Origin: Rhizobiales bacterium UBA1912
GTDB lineage: Bacteria; Pseudomonadota; Alphaproteobacteria; Rhizobiales; Devosiaceae
Length of the DNA stretch: 51,695 nt
Assembly (NCBI GenBank): GCA_002337455.1
Contig: DDGC01000025.1
Location: forward strand, 1 to 51,695
Direction: 5' to 3'
Both the position numbers and the translations under genes were made by a program. Shown here one piece after another: positions 16,467-25,470 of this stretch (positions within the stretch are counted from its first letter, which is position 1; each line of letters opens with the position of its first letter). The notes beneath the pieces were generated by a model. That model saw only the letters and a list, made by a program, of their open reading frames with translations, did no database searches and was not told where the DNA came from.

Positions 16467-17618
16467 ATGGCCGACCGCAAGAAAAAGAACCGCCGCCGCT
16501 CGTCCAACGGCTTTTTCGAGGCTCTAAACGGCCTCCTGACCCTCATTCTGCTCGCCCTTCTCGGCGTTGCCGGCGTGTTCATCTACGGCGTCACGGTCTT
16601 TAACGCCGACGGCCCGTTCGAAGAGGACCGCAGCTTCGTTGTCGAATCCGGCAATGTCCTTGGCACTGTCGCCTCGCGCCTTGAGGAGCAGGGGTTCATT
16701 TCCAACGCCGACATCTTCAATTACGGCGCACGTCTGCTGCGTCGCGGTGACGATCTGCGCGCCGGCGAATTCAACATCGCCGCCAATTCCTCCATGCTCG
16801 ATATCATCGAGGAACTGACCGAAGGCACCCCGGTCCAGCATCAGGTCGTCGTCCCCGAGGGCTTCACGTCCTGGCAGGTGGTCGAGCGCGTCAATGCGGA
16901 CGCCGATCTCACGGGCAATATCGAAGTCCTGCCGCCCGAAGGCAGCCTGTTGCCCGGAGCCTATTCTTATCGCCGCGGCGACACCCGCCAGTCGGTGATC
17001 GATGCCATGACCACGGCCATGGACGAAGCGCTGGCCGAAGTCTGGGAGGGCCGTGACGAAGACCTGCCCATCGACAGCCCGGCCGATCTGGTCATCCTCG
17101 CCTCCATAGTGGAGCGTGAAACCGGACTGGCCAGCGAACGGCCCCAGGTCGCCGCGGTGTTCGTCAACCGCCTGCGCGTCGGCATGCGCCTGCAGTCCGA
17201 CCCAACGATCATCTACGGCATCACATTGGGGCAGGGCTCGCTCGGCCGCGGACTGCGCCGCTCGGAAATCGATCAGGTGACGCCATACAACACCTACCAG
17301 ATCGATGGTTTGCCCGCCGGCCCCATCGCCAATCCCGGCATCGATTCCCTGCGCGCCGTCGCCCATCCCGACGAGCATGATTACCTCTATTTCGTTGCCA
17401 AGGGCGCGGTGCCGTCCGACGGTCACGTCTTTGCCGAATCCTATGCCGAGCATCAGCAAAACGTCGCCGCCTATCGCGAGATCGAGCGTCAGGCCGCAGA
17501 GGACGCCGCCGATGCCGAGGCACAGGCCGAAATGGATGCCTTAGAGGCCGATCAAGCCGCCGAGGCGGGCGATCCGGCAGCCACGGAAGACGAAGAACCC
17601 GCAGCCGAAAGCCAGTAG
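16467..17618 (+). CDS. mltG: Endolytic murein transglycosylase MltG
   Basis: Cuts nascent glycan strands near the inner membrane and sets their length. The 383 residues have a basic cytoplasmic N-terminus, one transmembrane segment (about 21-43), a LysM-like region and the YceG catalytic domain. ASIVERETG (212-220) holds the catalytic glutamate, and NTYQIDGLPAGPI is conserved. After about residue 335 there is an Ala/Glu/Asp-rich tail with no visible fold. It lies 4 bases before yicC. Confidence 0.95.
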   Translation: MADRKKKNRRRSSNGFFEALNGLLTLILLALLGVAGVFIYGVTVFNADGPFEEDRSFVVESGNVLGTVASRLEEQGFISNADIFNYGARLLRRGDDLRAGEFNIAANSSMLDIIEELTEGTPVQHQVVVPEGFTSWQVVERVNADADLTGNIEVLPPEGSLLPGAYSYRRGDTRQSVIDAMTTAMDEALAEVWEGRDEDLPIDSPADLVILASIVERETGLASERPQVAAVFVNRLRVGMRLQSDPTIIYGITLGQGSLGRGLRRSEIDQVTPYNTYQIDGLPAGPIANPGIDSLRAVAHPDEHDYLYFVAKGAVPSDGHVFAESYAEHQQNVAAYREIERQAAEDAADAEAQAEMDALEADQAAEAGDPAATEDEEPAAESQ

Positions 17619-17622
17619 CCCG

Positions 17623-18516
17623 ATGGGAAAACCGCTTGCTTCGATGACCGGCTTTGGGCGCGCCAGCGCCCAGAGCGATGGCTATTCCATCCTCGTCGAA
17701 ATCAAATCGGTCAATGGCCGCGGCCTCGATATCCGCTCGCGCCTGTCGCCCGGCCTCGACGTTCTCGATGGCGATATCCGGCGGCTGGTTGGTGAGAAGC
17801 TGGCGCGCGGCTCGGTCTCGATCTTCATCAACCTCCAACGCCACGCGACGGACGCTGAACTGGTCGTCAATGAACGGGCTCTGGATCGCGTTCTGACCCT
17901 GATCGAGGGCCTCGGTAAGCGCATCGACGCCCGCAAGCCCTCGATTGAAGCCATCCTGGCCCTCAAGGGCGTTATGGAAGCCGAAGAGCCAGAACTGACC
18001 CCCGACGTCGAAGAACGTCTGCACGCGGCTGTCCTCGATTGCCTTGGCGTGGCGCTCAACGCGCTCGTCGATGCCCGGTGCGGCGAGGGCGAGCGCATCG
18101 GCGCCATAATCGCCCAGCGCATCGAGGAAATCGCCTTTCTGTCCGAAACGGCCCGGGCCCATCCGGCCCGCTCGCGCGAGGCCATTCTGTCCCGCCTGCG
18201 CGATCAGGTCGCGACCTTGCTCGACGCGGATAAGGGCCTGTCCGAAGAGCGCCTGCACCAGGAAGCCGCGCTTCTGGCCACCAAGGCCGATATCGCCGAG
18301 GAACTCGACAGGTTCATCGCCCACATCACCGCCGCCCGCGATCTCTTGAGCAAAGGCGGGCCGGTCGGCCGCAAGCTCGATTTCCTCAGCCAGGAATTCA
18401 ATCGCGAGGCCAACACGCTGTGTTCGAAAAGCAATGATGTGAGCCTCACCGCCATCGGACTTGACCTCAAGGCGGCTATCGATCAGTTACGGGAGCAGGT
18501 CCAGAATCTCGAATAA
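17623..18516 (+). CDS. YicC family endoribonuclease
   Basis: A 297-residue protein starting MGKPLASMTGFGRA, with the N-terminal YicC domain and the C-terminal DUF1732 domain ending EFNREANTLCSKSND...LREQVQNLE. Family members are metal-dependent endoribonucleases; Escherichia coli YicC and Bacillus YloC degrade RNA. It sits between mltG and gmk, and the yicC-gmk neighbourhood is conserved widely. The ATG is 4 bases past the mltG stop. Confidence 0.93.
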   Translation: MGKPLASMTGFGRASAQSDGYSILVEIKSVNGRGLDIRSRLSPGLDVLDGDIRRLVGEKLARGSVSIFINLQRHATDAELVVNERALDRVLTLIEGLGKRIDARKPSIEAILALKGVMEAEEPELTPDVEERLHAAVLDCLGVALNALVDARCGEGERIGAIIAQRIEEIAFLSETARAHPARSREAILSRLRDQVATLLDADKGLSEERLHQEAALLATKADIAEELDRFIAHITAARDLLSKGGPVGRKLDFLSQEFNREANTLCSKSNDVSLTAIGLDLKAAIDQLREQVQNLE

Positions 18517-18561
18517 CTTTCGAGACTGGAGCAGACCGGGCAGGGCAAGGACTTGAATGCG

Positions 18562-19206
18562 ATGATGGATTTTTCGCGCCGCGGCGTCATGCTGGTGATC
18601 GCTTCGCCGTCGGGGGCCGGTAAATCCTCGATCTCGCGGCAGTTGTTCGCGAACGATCCAAACATCCGTCTCTCGGTCTCGATCACCACGCGCACCCGCC
18701 GCACCGACGAGATCGACGGCACCCACTATCACTTCATCGACGTCCCAACCTTCGAGAAAATGCGCGACGGCGGCGAACTGCTCGAATGGGCCGAAGTTCA
18801 CGGCAATTATTACGCAACCCCGCGCGAAAAGGTCGAGGAGCGCCTCTCAGCCGGCAAGGACATCCTGTTCGACATCGATTATCAGGGCACGCTGCAGCTC
18901 TATGAGAACTGCCGCGACGATATGGTCACCGTGTTCATTCTGCCGCCCTCGATCGCCGAGTTGCGCGCCCGTCTCGAACGCCGCGCCCAGGATAGCGAAG
19001 GCACCATCGAAAAGCGGCTGCGCAACGCGCGCAAGGAGATGGAGCACTATTCGGAATACGATTACGTGCTGGTCAACGAAGACCTCGAGCAATCGGTGCA
19101 GATGGTCCGCTCCATCCTCGCCAGCGCCCGCCTCCAGCGCGGCCGCCAGACAAAGCTCGAAGGCTTTGTCGATGAGCTGAAAGCCCAGATCGCCGCCCTG
19201 GGCTAG
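18562..19206 (+). CDS. gmk: Guanylate kinase
   Basis: Phosphorylates GMP to GDP. The 214 residues include P-loop SPSGAGKSS (15-23), the GMP-binding region TTRTRR...GTHYHF, and the lid with RLERRAQDSEGTI. The start is taken as the ATG at 18562 because AAGGA lies about 10 bases upstream; the frame also opens at a TTG three codons earlier. It ends the rightward fab/mltG/yicC run and converges on rsmA with a 10-base gap. Confidence 0.96.
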   Translation: MMDFSRRGVMLVIASPSGAGKSSISRQLFANDPNIRLSVSITTRTRRTDEIDGTHYHFIDVPTFEKMRDGGELLEWAEVHGNYYATPREKVEERLSAGKDILFDIDYQGTLQLYENCRDDMVTVFILPPSIAELRARLERRAQDSEGTIEKRLRNARKEMEHYSEYDYVLVNEDLEQSVQMVRSILASARLQRGRQTKLEGFVDELKAQIAALG

Positions 19207-19216
19207 CTGGGGCGTC

Positions 19217-20062
19217 TCACCCCCGCAGCCGCGCCACTTCCCGCGCTAGCCCGATATAGGTGAAAACCGGCAGCGTCTCCGCCCGCTCGTCGCCCTTGAG
19301 CCCCACGACGCCGAACAGCGCTTCCAGCGGCACACCCAGACCTTTCAGGCTCTGCCGGATCATCTTGCGCCGCTGCCCGAATGCGTGCCGCGTCACCTCC
19401 TCGAGGGCCCGCACCGGAACGTCAGTCTCCACGGGCTTGGGCACCATGTGTACAACTGACGAGGTGACCTTTGGCGGTGGGATAAACGCATTCCTGTCCA
19501 GATTCATGGCGATACGCGCATCGGTCCGCCACCCCGACAGCACGCCGAGCCGCCCATACGCCTTGTCCTCGGGCGTCGCGACGATCCGCTCGGCAACCTC
19601 GCGCTGAAACATCAGCGTCAGGCTCTCGAACCATGCCGGCCACGGCTCCTGCGACAGCCAGCCGGTCAACAGCGGCGTCGCGATATTGTAGGGCAGGTTG
19701 GCGACAATCTTGGTCCGCCCATCGGCCAGCGTCCGGTAATCGATCTCCAGCGCATCGGCTGAAATCACCTCGAGCTTGCCCGGATAGGCTCCGGAAATCT
19801 GCGCAAGGGCAGGAAGGGTGCGCTCATCGCGCTCGATGGCGATAACCCGCTTGGCGCCCGCGGCCAGCAGCGCCCGCGTCAGCCCGCCAGGCCCCGGTCC
19901 CACCTCGATCACGGTAACATCGTTCAGATCGCCAGCGCTGCGCGCAATGCGCGCTGTAAGGTTCAAATCGAGCAGAAAGTTCTGCCCCAGTTCCTTTTTC
20001 GCACGCAATCCATGCTCCGCGATCACTTCACGAAGCGGGGGTAAGCTATCGATCTGACTCAT
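19217..20062 (-). CDS. rsmA: 16S rRNA (adenine1518-N6/adenine1519-N6)-dimethyltransferase
   Basis: Dimethylates two adjacent adenines in helix 45 of 16S rRNA late in small-subunit assembly. The 281 residues include KKELGQNFLLD (22-32), SAM-binding motif I VIEVGPGPGGLT (51-62) and catalytic motif IV NLPY (122-125). The ATG overlaps the pdxA stop by four bases, so the two are coupled. rsmA is the last gene of the lptF-lptG-lptD-surA-pdxA-rsmA run. Confidence 0.97.
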   Translation of the reverse strand: MSQIDSLPPLREVIAEHGLRAKKELGQNFLLDLNLTARIARSAGDLNDVTVIEVGPGPGGLTRALLAAGAKRVIAIERDERTLPALAQISGAYPGKLEVISADALEIDYRTLADGRTKIVANLPYNIATPLLTGWLSQEPWPAWFESLTLMFQREVAERIVATPEDKAYGRLGVLSGWRTDARIAMNLDRNAFIPPPKVTSSVVHMVPKPVETDVPVRALEEVTRHAFGQRRKMIRQSLKGLGVPLEALFGVVGLKGDERAETLPVFTYIGLAREVARLRG

Positions 20063-21045
20063 GAAATCGCGTCCGCCAGCCGTATCGCGGCGAGCATGGA
20101 GTTGGAAGAGGCCTTGCCCGTTCCGGCCAGCGAAAACGCCGTGCCGTGGTCGGGCGATGTGCGCACGATCGGCAGCCCCAGCGTCACATTGACCCCGGCG
20201 TCGAACGCCACGGTCTTGATCGGGATCAGTGCCTGATCGTGATACATCGCCAGCACGCAGTCGTAATTGCGCCAGTGCGGCGGATAGAACAGCGTATCGG
20301 CCGAAAGCGGCCCGAACACATCGATTCCCTCCTGCCGCAGCGTCGCCAGCGCAGGAATGATCGTCTCGACCTCCTCGTCTCCGATCATCCCGTCTTCTCC
20401 CGCGTGCGGATTGAGCCCCGCCACCCCGATCTTGGGTTTGGCAATGCCAAACCGCGCCGAAAGATCGCGCGCGATCACCCGGATCGTATCGAGGGTCAAT
20501 TGATGTGTGATCTGTCCCGGAACCTCGGCCAGCGGAATGTGGATGGTCAGCGGCACTGTACGGAGATCGTCATGGGCCAGCATCATGACGGGCAGGGGGA
20601 TGATGTCATCCTCCGCACAAAGCGCCGCCAGAAACTCGGTGTGCCCCGGATATTCAAACCCCGCGCCATAAAGCGCCGCCTTGTGGATGGGCGCCGTAAC
20701 GACGCCGCGGAACAGCCCCGATTGCACGGCTTCCACAGCCTGCGCAATGGCCCCGACCACGACAGGCGCCGTGTTGGGGTCAGGGTCGCCCGGCGTATCG
20801 CCGACGTCTCCGTCGATATCGATCACCGGCAGCGCGCTCTCGAACGTCTCGGCCGCGTCCTCGGGCGCCACGGCCCTGATATCGATATCGAGCCCCAGCC
20901 GTTCGGCCCGCGCCGTCAGAAAATCGGCATGCCCGTAAACGGCAAAGACCGGCAGTCCGAGGGACCGCCGGTCGGCGTAAAGTTGCAAGATCAGGTCGGG
21001 ACCGATACCGGCCGGTTCGCCCATGGTGAGCGCAAGCGGGGTCAC
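20059..21045 (-). CDS. pdxA: 4-hydroxythreonine-4-phosphate dehydrogenase
   Basis: NAD-dependent, metal-requiring enzyme of pyridoxal 5'-phosphate synthesis. The 328 residues begin TPLALTMGEPAGIGPD, and the metal-site histidines fall in TAPIHKAAL and MYHDQALIPIK. The start is GTG at 21045; a perfect AGGAGG lies 9 bases upstream, overlapping the end of the surA-like gene. The surA-pdxA-rsmA order is also found in enterobacteria. Confidence 0.96.
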   Translation of the reverse strand: MTPLALTMGEPAGIGPDLILQLYADRRSLGLPVFAVYGHADFLTARAERLGLDIDIRAVAPEDAAETFESALPVIDIDGDVGDTPGDPDPNTAPVVVGAIAQAVEAVQSGLFRGVVTAPIHKAALYGAGFEYPGHTEFLAALCAEDDIIPLPVMMLAHDDLRTVPLTIHIPLAEVPGQITHQLTLDTIRVIARDLSARFGIAKPKIGVAGLNPHAGEDGMIGDEEVETIIPALATLRQEGIDVFGPLSADTLFYPPHWRNYDCVLAMYHDQALIPIKTVAFDAGVNVTLGLPIVRTSPDHGTAFSLAGTGKASSNSMLAAIRLADAIS

Positions 21046-21058
21046 GGTCGCTGGCCTC

Positions 21059-21979
21059 CTAGCGGCGGATGATCGTAGCGCTGGAGCGCAAACGGCCCAG
21101 ATAGGCTTCGGCTTCGGCCTGCAGCGCGTCGGTACCGGCTTCCTGGCGCAGTTCTTCGGTCAGGAACGTCAGATCCTCTGCTTCGGCCTTCTCGCAGATC
21201 GCCAGCATCGAAACGCCGTTCTCAACCACGCGCGGGCTGGAAATCTGCCCAACCGTCAGCCCGGCCAGCTCGTTGGCTATGGCTTCTGGAAGCTGTGTGG
21301 CGTGGCGCCGTCCAAGATCGCGCACCGCGGCGTCGGTGAACTGAATGGCCACTTCGACAGCCGTATCGCAGCCAGTGTACCGGCTGCGGAACTGATTGGC
21401 CTCTGCGGTGCGCCGCGAGGCCGAAATGCCTGAGCCCTGCGGAATGACGAACAGCACTTCCTTGAGGATATAATCAAAGCCAAGCGCCGGGGTCACCTGC
21501 TCGGCGGCCTGCAGTTCGAGATCGAGCTCGGAGAGCTGAACCCGCGAGCGCAGCACCTGCGACACCACCTGCTGCCAGGCGATTGCTGCTTCCAGCCGGT
21601 CGCGCAGGCTCTGGGGGTTCACCCCGTTCTGGGTCAGGATGCTGTTGAGGTTGGTCACGCTCGACCGCATGTTGGTCGCGATGTTGGCAAACGCGGAATC
21701 GACTTGGCCATCGGAGACCGAGATGCCAAGGCGCGTTGCTTCGGCCATCTTGATCATGTCGTCGATCAGGGAGTCGGTCGCCAGCTGGACCCGGGCCGAA
21801 TTGCTCGATCCCTGTCCTTCAAGGCGCAACAGATTTGCGCGATCGTTGATCTGCTGATCGGTTATGGGCTGGCCGTTCACGGTTACCCGTGCGCCCTGCG
21901 CCTGCACCGCAGCCGCCATCAATGCCAGTCCCAGAGCCAGACAGATGCCAGCGGTTCTCAATGCGAGCCAGTGTCTCAT
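21059..21979 (-). CDS. SurA-like periplasmic chaperone / peptidylprolyl isomerase
   Basis: A 306-residue secreted protein that probably escorts outer-membrane proteins such as LptD. A signal peptide ends near residue 28 (AAAVQAQ). The SurA N-terminal domain follows, with VTVNGQPITDQQINDRANLL. The C-terminal half (FDYILKEVLFVIP onward) resembles a parvulin domain, but the usual catalytic pattern is degenerate, as far as I can judge by eye. It lies between lptD and pdxA, which supports the SurA assignment. GGAGCGG precedes the ATG. Confidence 0.85.
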   Translation of the reverse strand: MRHWLALRTAGICLALGLALMAAAVQAQGARVTVNGQPITDQQINDRANLLRLEGQGSSNSARVQLATDSLIDDMIKMAEATRLGISVSDGQVDSAFANIATNMRSSVTNLNSILTQNGVNPQSLRDRLEAAIAWQQVVSQVLRSRVQLSELDLELQAAEQVTPALGFDYILKEVLFVIPQGSGISASRRTAEANQFRSRYTGCDTAVEVAIQFTDAAVRDLGRRHATQLPEAIANELAGLTVGQISSPRVVENGVSMLAICEKAEAEDLTFLTEELRQEAGTDALQAEAEAYLGRLRSSATIIRR

Positions 21980-22111
21980 ATGTTCCGCTCCCTAAAAGCG
22001 TCTTTTAGCTAAAGCCGTCCTCTAGCACAAATGCGGCCAAATTCGGCAGTTGCGATTGGGATTTGTTTAAAGCGTTACGGGCCGGAATGGAAATGGCTTT
22101 TATGGCCGAGT

Positions 22112-24391
22112 TCAGAACCCGCCGCTGAGATCGACGACCTCGGAATTTTCCGGTCCGCTCAGGCTGAAGGTCACGCCAACCCGAAAGTCGTTTGCCGACC
22201 GGTGTGTCGGCCCGGTCCATCGCGTCTGGACGCCATAGGCCAGAAATTTGTCGTCATATGTCAGCCCTGCCGTCGCCTGCAGCCATTCATTGGCCGCAAG
22301 ATCCCAGGCCACCCCCGCATTGGCCGTCCAGTAATCCGCCACCGGAATTTCGGCGCCCACGGCGACTTCGTGCCGGTCCTGCGGTTGGCTCAGTGCCGCC
22401 TCGCCCGCGATAAACACATAATCGCCGGTCACCGTGAAGCCATCGACCTCGCCCGAGGCCGAAAGCTGAACACGCGGGATGTCGCCCGTCGCCGGGTCCA
22501 GCTGCGCCTTGGCCCCGCCGGCCAGCCCGCCATAACCGCCTTGCAGCCCGGCGACCAGATAGGACGCGTCGGCATTCAGCCCCGAAGCGACGCCCGCCGT
22601 GCTGCCATCGGTGATGTTAAAGCCATTGGCTCCGGCCAGATGGAAGGATTGGCCCATGAGCCCGCTCAGCCACCCGCCATTGTCGAAGCTGGTCTGGAAC
22701 TGGCTGCCCACATTGGCGCGCAATCCCGTTTCCTGCCGGTCGGCGCCCGAAAAACGGTTGAAGCTGAAAAGATTGGTGTCATCAAAAACGAACCCCTGGG
22801 AATCGTTGTTGACGATGCCGGGCACCGCCGCCCCGTCGCGATAGACCAGTTGCGCAATCGGCTCGATCACATGGGTGGCGCCCATCGTCCGCGCCAGCAG
22901 GGGATAGCGGATATCGAGGGCGGCAATCGGTGTTGCCGAAAAAAGGCTCTGGCCGGCCGGCGCGCTGGCCAGAGGGCTTGCCCCGTCATAGGACGCCGCA
23001 TCGCCCCGAAGCCCGAGATAGGGAGAAACGAGCAATCCGCCGGGTACGACATACTGGTTGGTCCAGCTCGCCTGCATCATGGCGTGGACCGATTGCCCTT
23101 CATAGCCATGCACAAAGCCGTGGCTCGTATCGTCGAGCACGCGTGTCAGGCCCAAAAGCCGGGTGCTCAGTTCAACGCGTCCGGCCCCGTTCTCGAGATC
23201 GATTATGTGATCTGCAAAGGCGTTGGGGTGGGTCAGGGCCTGTTCGTCGACGACATTGTCAAACGCAGCCTGGTTCGCTCGGTTGTCCAGCGGCACGAAT
23301 TGCTGCACCCGTATATCGGCATAGGTATCGGCATCGAGATATTGCGCATAGACCTCGTTGGTAGCCGTACCGCTGTCGATGTCGTAGTCGGGCAGATAGC
23401 CCGGATCGGTGAACGCGGTGTATGACCACCCCAGTGTCCACTCGTCGGTCGGCGTAAAGGTGCCGCTGGTCTGAACCGCCCCGCGCACATTGCGGTTGGC
23501 GAGGCCGCTGAACGCACCGGGATTGAACTGATAGACCCCGGACGCGCTGATGGAATAGCTCAGGTCGCCAACGGTCTGCCGCCAGTCGACGGCCACCCCC
23601 GGTCCCTGGCTGAAATAGGCCGTGGGGGTGACGGCGAGCGTGCCATTGGCCACCCGATAGCGGAAAAACGGCAGCGAAACCGCAACGCCGTACGTGTCGT
23701 CGTAGCTGATGACCGGGAACTCGACACCCTCGTTTTGCGGCAGCGTCAGCCAGGGCAGGGAGATCACGGAGAAGCCGAGCAATTGCAGCGAGGGCTGCTC
23801 GAAATAGATGACCTGTTCGGCCTCGTCGGTGACGATCCGCGCCGCCTTGACCGACCAGCCGATCCGGTTGCCGTTTGCATCGATACAGGTGCCGCACGGC
23901 GCATAGCTGCCATCGACGTAAACCCGTTCGACGCCTTCGTTGAAATCGGTTTCGGCCGCCGTAAAGCGGCTGCCATCTGGAAACGCGACAGTCAAAGCCC
24001 GCAAAAACCCTTCGCGGAACCCATCCTCGAGTTCGACGCGGTCGGCGACATATTCGACGCCCTCAAGATCGATCAGGGCGACATTGCCGACCAGTTCGAC
24101 CCGGCCCGAGCGCTGGTAATAGATCGCCCGGTCGGCCGACGCGCGAAAGCCTTGGAAGCTGATGCCAACGCGGCCCTGCGCCACCACAGTATCGTCGCGT
24201 GAACTGAAAACCATGGTATCGGCTGAAACGGCCATGTCGCCGCCGCTGCCGGTGGGGATGCGGGAAAAGAAGTCTGCGGGAACGATCTGCTGGGCGCTTG
24301 CCACGGGTGCAAACGCAAGCGCTGCGGCCATCACGCTGGCCAGAAGTGCGCCACGCCGCACCAATGTTTCCCCCAGGGGTGGTTTGCTCAT
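22112..24391 (-). CDS. lptD: LPS-assembly protein LptD
   Basis: Outer-membrane beta-barrel that inserts lipopolysaccharide into the outer leaflet. The ATG at 24391 overlaps the lptG stop by one base; the 759 residues begin with a signal peptide (cleavage near VASA-QQ). An OstA/LptA-like beta-jellyroll follows (DTMVFSSRDDTVVAQGRVG), then the long barrel, ending in Phe as outer-membrane proteins do. Only one close cysteine pair (CGTC) is obvious, in the jellyroll region. The neighbours lptG, lptF and the SurA-like chaperone act in the same pathway. Confidence 0.95.
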   Translation of the reverse strand: MSKPPLGETLVRRGALLASVMAAALAFAPVASAQQIVPADFFSRIPTGSGGDMAVSADTMVFSSRDDTVVAQGRVGISFQGFRASADRAIYYQRSGRVELVGNVALIDLEGVEYVADRVELEDGFREGFLRALTVAFPDGSRFTAAETDFNEGVERVYVDGSYAPCGTCIDANGNRIGWSVKAARIVTDEAEQVIYFEQPSLQLLGFSVISLPWLTLPQNEGVEFPVISYDDTYGVAVSLPFFRYRVANGTLAVTPTAYFSQGPGVAVDWRQTVGDLSYSISASGVYQFNPGAFSGLANRNVRGAVQTSGTFTPTDEWTLGWSYTAFTDPGYLPDYDIDSGTATNEVYAQYLDADTYADIRVQQFVPLDNRANQAAFDNVVDEQALTHPNAFADHIIDLENGAGRVELSTRLLGLTRVLDDTSHGFVHGYEGQSVHAMMQASWTNQYVVPGGLLVSPYLGLRGDAASYDGASPLASAPAGQSLFSATPIAALDIRYPLLARTMGATHVIEPIAQLVYRDGAAVPGIVNNDSQGFVFDDTNLFSFNRFSGADRQETGLRANVGSQFQTSFDNGGWLSGLMGQSFHLAGANGFNITDGSTAGVASGLNADASYLVAGLQGGYGGLAGGAKAQLDPATGDIPRVQLSASGEVDGFTVTGDYVFIAGEAALSQPQDRHEVAVGAEIPVADYWTANAGVAWDLAANEWLQATAGLTYDDKFLAYGVQTRWTGPTHRSANDFRVGVTFSLSGPENSEVVDLSGGF

Positions 24392-25470
24392 CAAACGCGC
24401 CCGTCTTCTCTACGCAGGATCACGGTCAGACCGATCACGATCGCCACAAGGGCAGGGCCCCATGCCGCCGCAATCGGGTTGAGGACGCCTGCCGAGCCGG
24501 CCCGGTCAGCCATCTCCGTGATTACAAACACCACCAGGCCCAGGACGATTCCATAGACGATGGTCCACCCATAATGCCCTGTTCTTCGATAACCCCCGGT
24601 AAAGGCAAACGCAATTAGCAAAGCACCCACAAGAACGAACGGAACGGCATTGAGTTTTTGAAAACGCGTCTCTGCTGCAGCCCGCGCAAACGGGTCGGCG
24701 ATTCCATTGCGCAAGGCGTGCCGCAGGTCGAACCACGACATGTCCTCGGCGGTGCCCAGCTGCAGGCTGAGTTCCGACCCCGTGGCGGTGGTCGCTATGG
24801 TCATTTCGGCAAAGGCGCGCGGCGCCCGGTCGATGTCCAGAATCATTCCATCGCTGATCCGCCATTGGCCCGGCTCGAGCTCGGCCAGCCGCGCGTGGAT
24901 GCGCGTGCCCGTTGTGCCCTGCGGCTGCAGCCGCAGTATGGAAACGTCGCGCAGCCGTGTCCCGCCCTGGGTCACCGAGCGCGCATAGAGCATGTAGTCC
25001 CCATCAGCCCCGGTCTGGTTGAACCAGGTCTCACGGTTCTGCACCCCATAGGCCCGCCCCCAGCCGATCTGGGCAGCGTCGAGCTGCTGATAGACGCGGA
25101 TGGCAAAGCTGTCGACGACCGTCGTGACGATCACGCCTGAGACGATAATCATCAGGATCGGCCAGCGCATCGTCGACCAGATCGACCGCCCCGACGCGCT
25201 GATGATCACCATTTCGCGGTGCGAATGCAGATCGATCAGCCCCACGATGGCCCCGATCAGCACGGTCACCGGCAACCCCAGAAGGCTCCAGCGCAAGGCG
25301 CTGAGAAACGCCAGCCCTGTCGATGTCCACGGTCCGGCCAAAGCGGCCGTCTGGTTGAACCGTCCGGTGTCGAGAAATTCGACAAGCAGGATGATGCCGA
25401 AAAAGATGCCCACCACCAGCCCGATACGGGCGGCAAGGCGTATGCAGACGACGCGTCCAACCCTGTTCAT
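24391..25470 (-). CDS. lptG: LPS export ABC transporter permease LptG
   Basis: Inner-membrane half of the LptB2FG transporter that extracts LPS and passes it to LptC. From the ATG at 25470 it is 359 residues long, with an N-terminal transmembrane segment (about 9-28), two more before residue 105, a periplasmic beta-jellyroll and three C-terminal transmembrane segments. The start overlaps the lptF stop (ATGA). The frame is open far upstream across lptF in another register, so the longer ORF is not real. Confidence 0.95.
   Translation of the reverse strand: MNRVGRVVCIRLAARIGLVVGIFFGIILLVEFLDTGRFNQTAALAGPWTSTGLAFLSALRWSLLGLPVTVLIGAIVGLIDLHSHREMVIISASGRSIWSTMRWPILMIIVSGVIVTTVVDSFAIRVYQQLDAAQIGWGRAYGVQNRETWFNQTGADGDYMLYARSVTQGGTRLRDVSILRLQPQGTTGTRIHARLAELEPGQWRISDGMILDIDRAPRAFAEMTIATTATGSELSLQLGTAEDMSWFDLRHALRNGIADPFARAAAETRFQKLNAVPFVLVGALLIAFAFTGGYRRTGHYGWTIVYGIVLGLVVFVITEMADRAGSAGVLNPIAAAWGPALVAIVIGLTVILRREDGRV

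Noticed and set aside
22031..23425. Open frame of 464 codons on the plus strand within lptD
   Set aside because: Shadow of the lptD barrel coding sequence; no recognisable domain.
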